Below are positions 6,716 through 7,154 of a DNA stretch of 7,154 nucleotides, in pieces (the first letter of the stretch is position 1; each line of letters starts with the position of its first letter). Both the position numbers and the translations under genes were made by a program. The notes under the pieces are model-generated. The model saw only the letters and a list, made by a program, of their open reading frames with translations. It had not been told where the DNA came from and searched no databases. Origin of the DNA: Deltaproteobacteria bacterium (GTDB taxonomy: Bacteria; Desulfobacterota; Desulfobacteria; Desulfobacterales; SURF-7). The stretch is from assembly GCA_019307665.1 (NCBI GenBank), contig JAFDJC010000363.1, positions 1-7,154 of the forward strand. Direction: 5' to 3'.

Positions 6716-7154
6716 AAAGACAAAGCCCCAGACCAGGTAGAAATAACTTACTGCCGAATCAAACTCAAACCCGAACAGGCTTAAACCCGGAATTCCTGAC
6801 ATGCCATCCGGACCGCCGGTCCACTCAATCTCTTCATTGAAAATGATATAAATTATGATCCCAAAGGCGAGAGTTGCCATTGCCAGATAATGGCCTTTCA
6901 ACTTGAGTGAAGGCGCTCCAACCAAAATGGCCACGACAGCGGCAATAATCATGCCGATAAACATACAGAACCAGGGATTCAAGCCGTATCGAACAGTCAG
7001 TATGGCGGAGATATATGCTCCGATACCAAAAAAAGCCGCGTGACCAATCGATATTTGGCCGGCATAACCCATCAGGAGGCTGAGACCGATGGTGATCAGG
7101 CAGTAAATTCCCGCAAAGACCATTATGTCGGTATAATGACTTATGGCGGAAATT

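Larger units (their letters stand above)
6267..7154 (-). pseudogene. livM: Branched-chain amino-acid ABC transporter permease LivM, 5' end outside window, frameshifted
   Basis: The inner-membrane permease subunit. The frame is open to the window edge (ISAISHYTDI precedes the Met codon at 7123), so the true start lies upstream. Family landmarks are GYAGQISIGHAAFFGIGAY, LKGHYLAMATLAFG and GGPDGMSGIPG. After YFYLVWGFVFAA the frame runs to a stop at 6680. The remainder (FIFTINIIQSGTGRALRAI, SSEPAASAMGVDISRFKI, ALGGMHNIWGAIIGAGLIT, FPNGLVG) continues in another frame to TAG 6269-6267. The switch coincides with an exact 8-bp tandem duplication at 6700-6715; removing one unit joins the halves seamlessly as FVFAAFIFTIN. 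Everything else in the gene looks normal, so the damage is recent or an assembly error. livG follows after 7 bases. Confidence 0.9.

Noticed and set aside
6680..6720. Programmed ribosomal frameshifting in livM
   Set aside because: There is no slippery heptamer or clear stimulatory structure at the switch. The exact 8-bp duplication explains the frame change completely.

Overview
The window looks like part of a Gram-negative chromosome, most likely a Desulfobacterota (Desulfobacterales-like, former deltaproteobacterial) bacterium. This is inferred from protein style only: QueH, a membrane M48-TPR protease, a GAF-containing GspE/PilB-type ATPase, a Liv-type amino-acid ABC transporter and moderately AT-rich DNA. 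No species can be named.

Layout. Plus strand: the last 57 codons of queH (1-174), then an intact 611-residue membrane M48 metalloprotease with C-terminal TPR repeats (192-2027). A perfect 11-bp hairpin (2027-2057) separates it from a convergent minus-strand gene. Minus strand: a 746-residue type II secretion/type IV pilus family ATPase with an N-terminal GAF domain (2093-4333), preceded by a 94-residue two-helix membrane protein (4372-4656). A strong sigma70-like promoter (4719-4750) stands in front of this pair, with a short inverted repeat around its -35 box. Upstream on the same strand lies the distal part of a branched-chain amino-acid transporter operon in the order livM-livG-livF (7154 down to 4831). 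livH and a livK-type binding protein, if present, would lie beyond the window.

The most notable observation is that all three liv genes are broken, each by one lesion, while the neighbouring genes are intact. livM has an exact 8-bp tandem duplication (6700-6715); removing one copy restores a perfect LivM reading frame. livG and livF each appear to have lost roughly 32-35 bp, and the frame changes at the junction. In livF the lost piece includes the strand that carries the LLVEQ switch motif. On either side of each lesion the coding sequence is clean and has no further stops. This points to very recent inactivation of a whole transporter, or to assembly/consensus error, and the reads would decide. 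No CRISPR array, tRNA, rRNA or insertion sequence is visible.

The transporter genes would together make the LivM permease subunit and the LivG/LivF ATPases for uptake of leucine, isoleucine, valine or related substrates. As written, none of the three yields a full-length product. The ATPase and small membrane protein probably form a separate transcription unit concerned with an envelope-spanning pilus or secretion machine.
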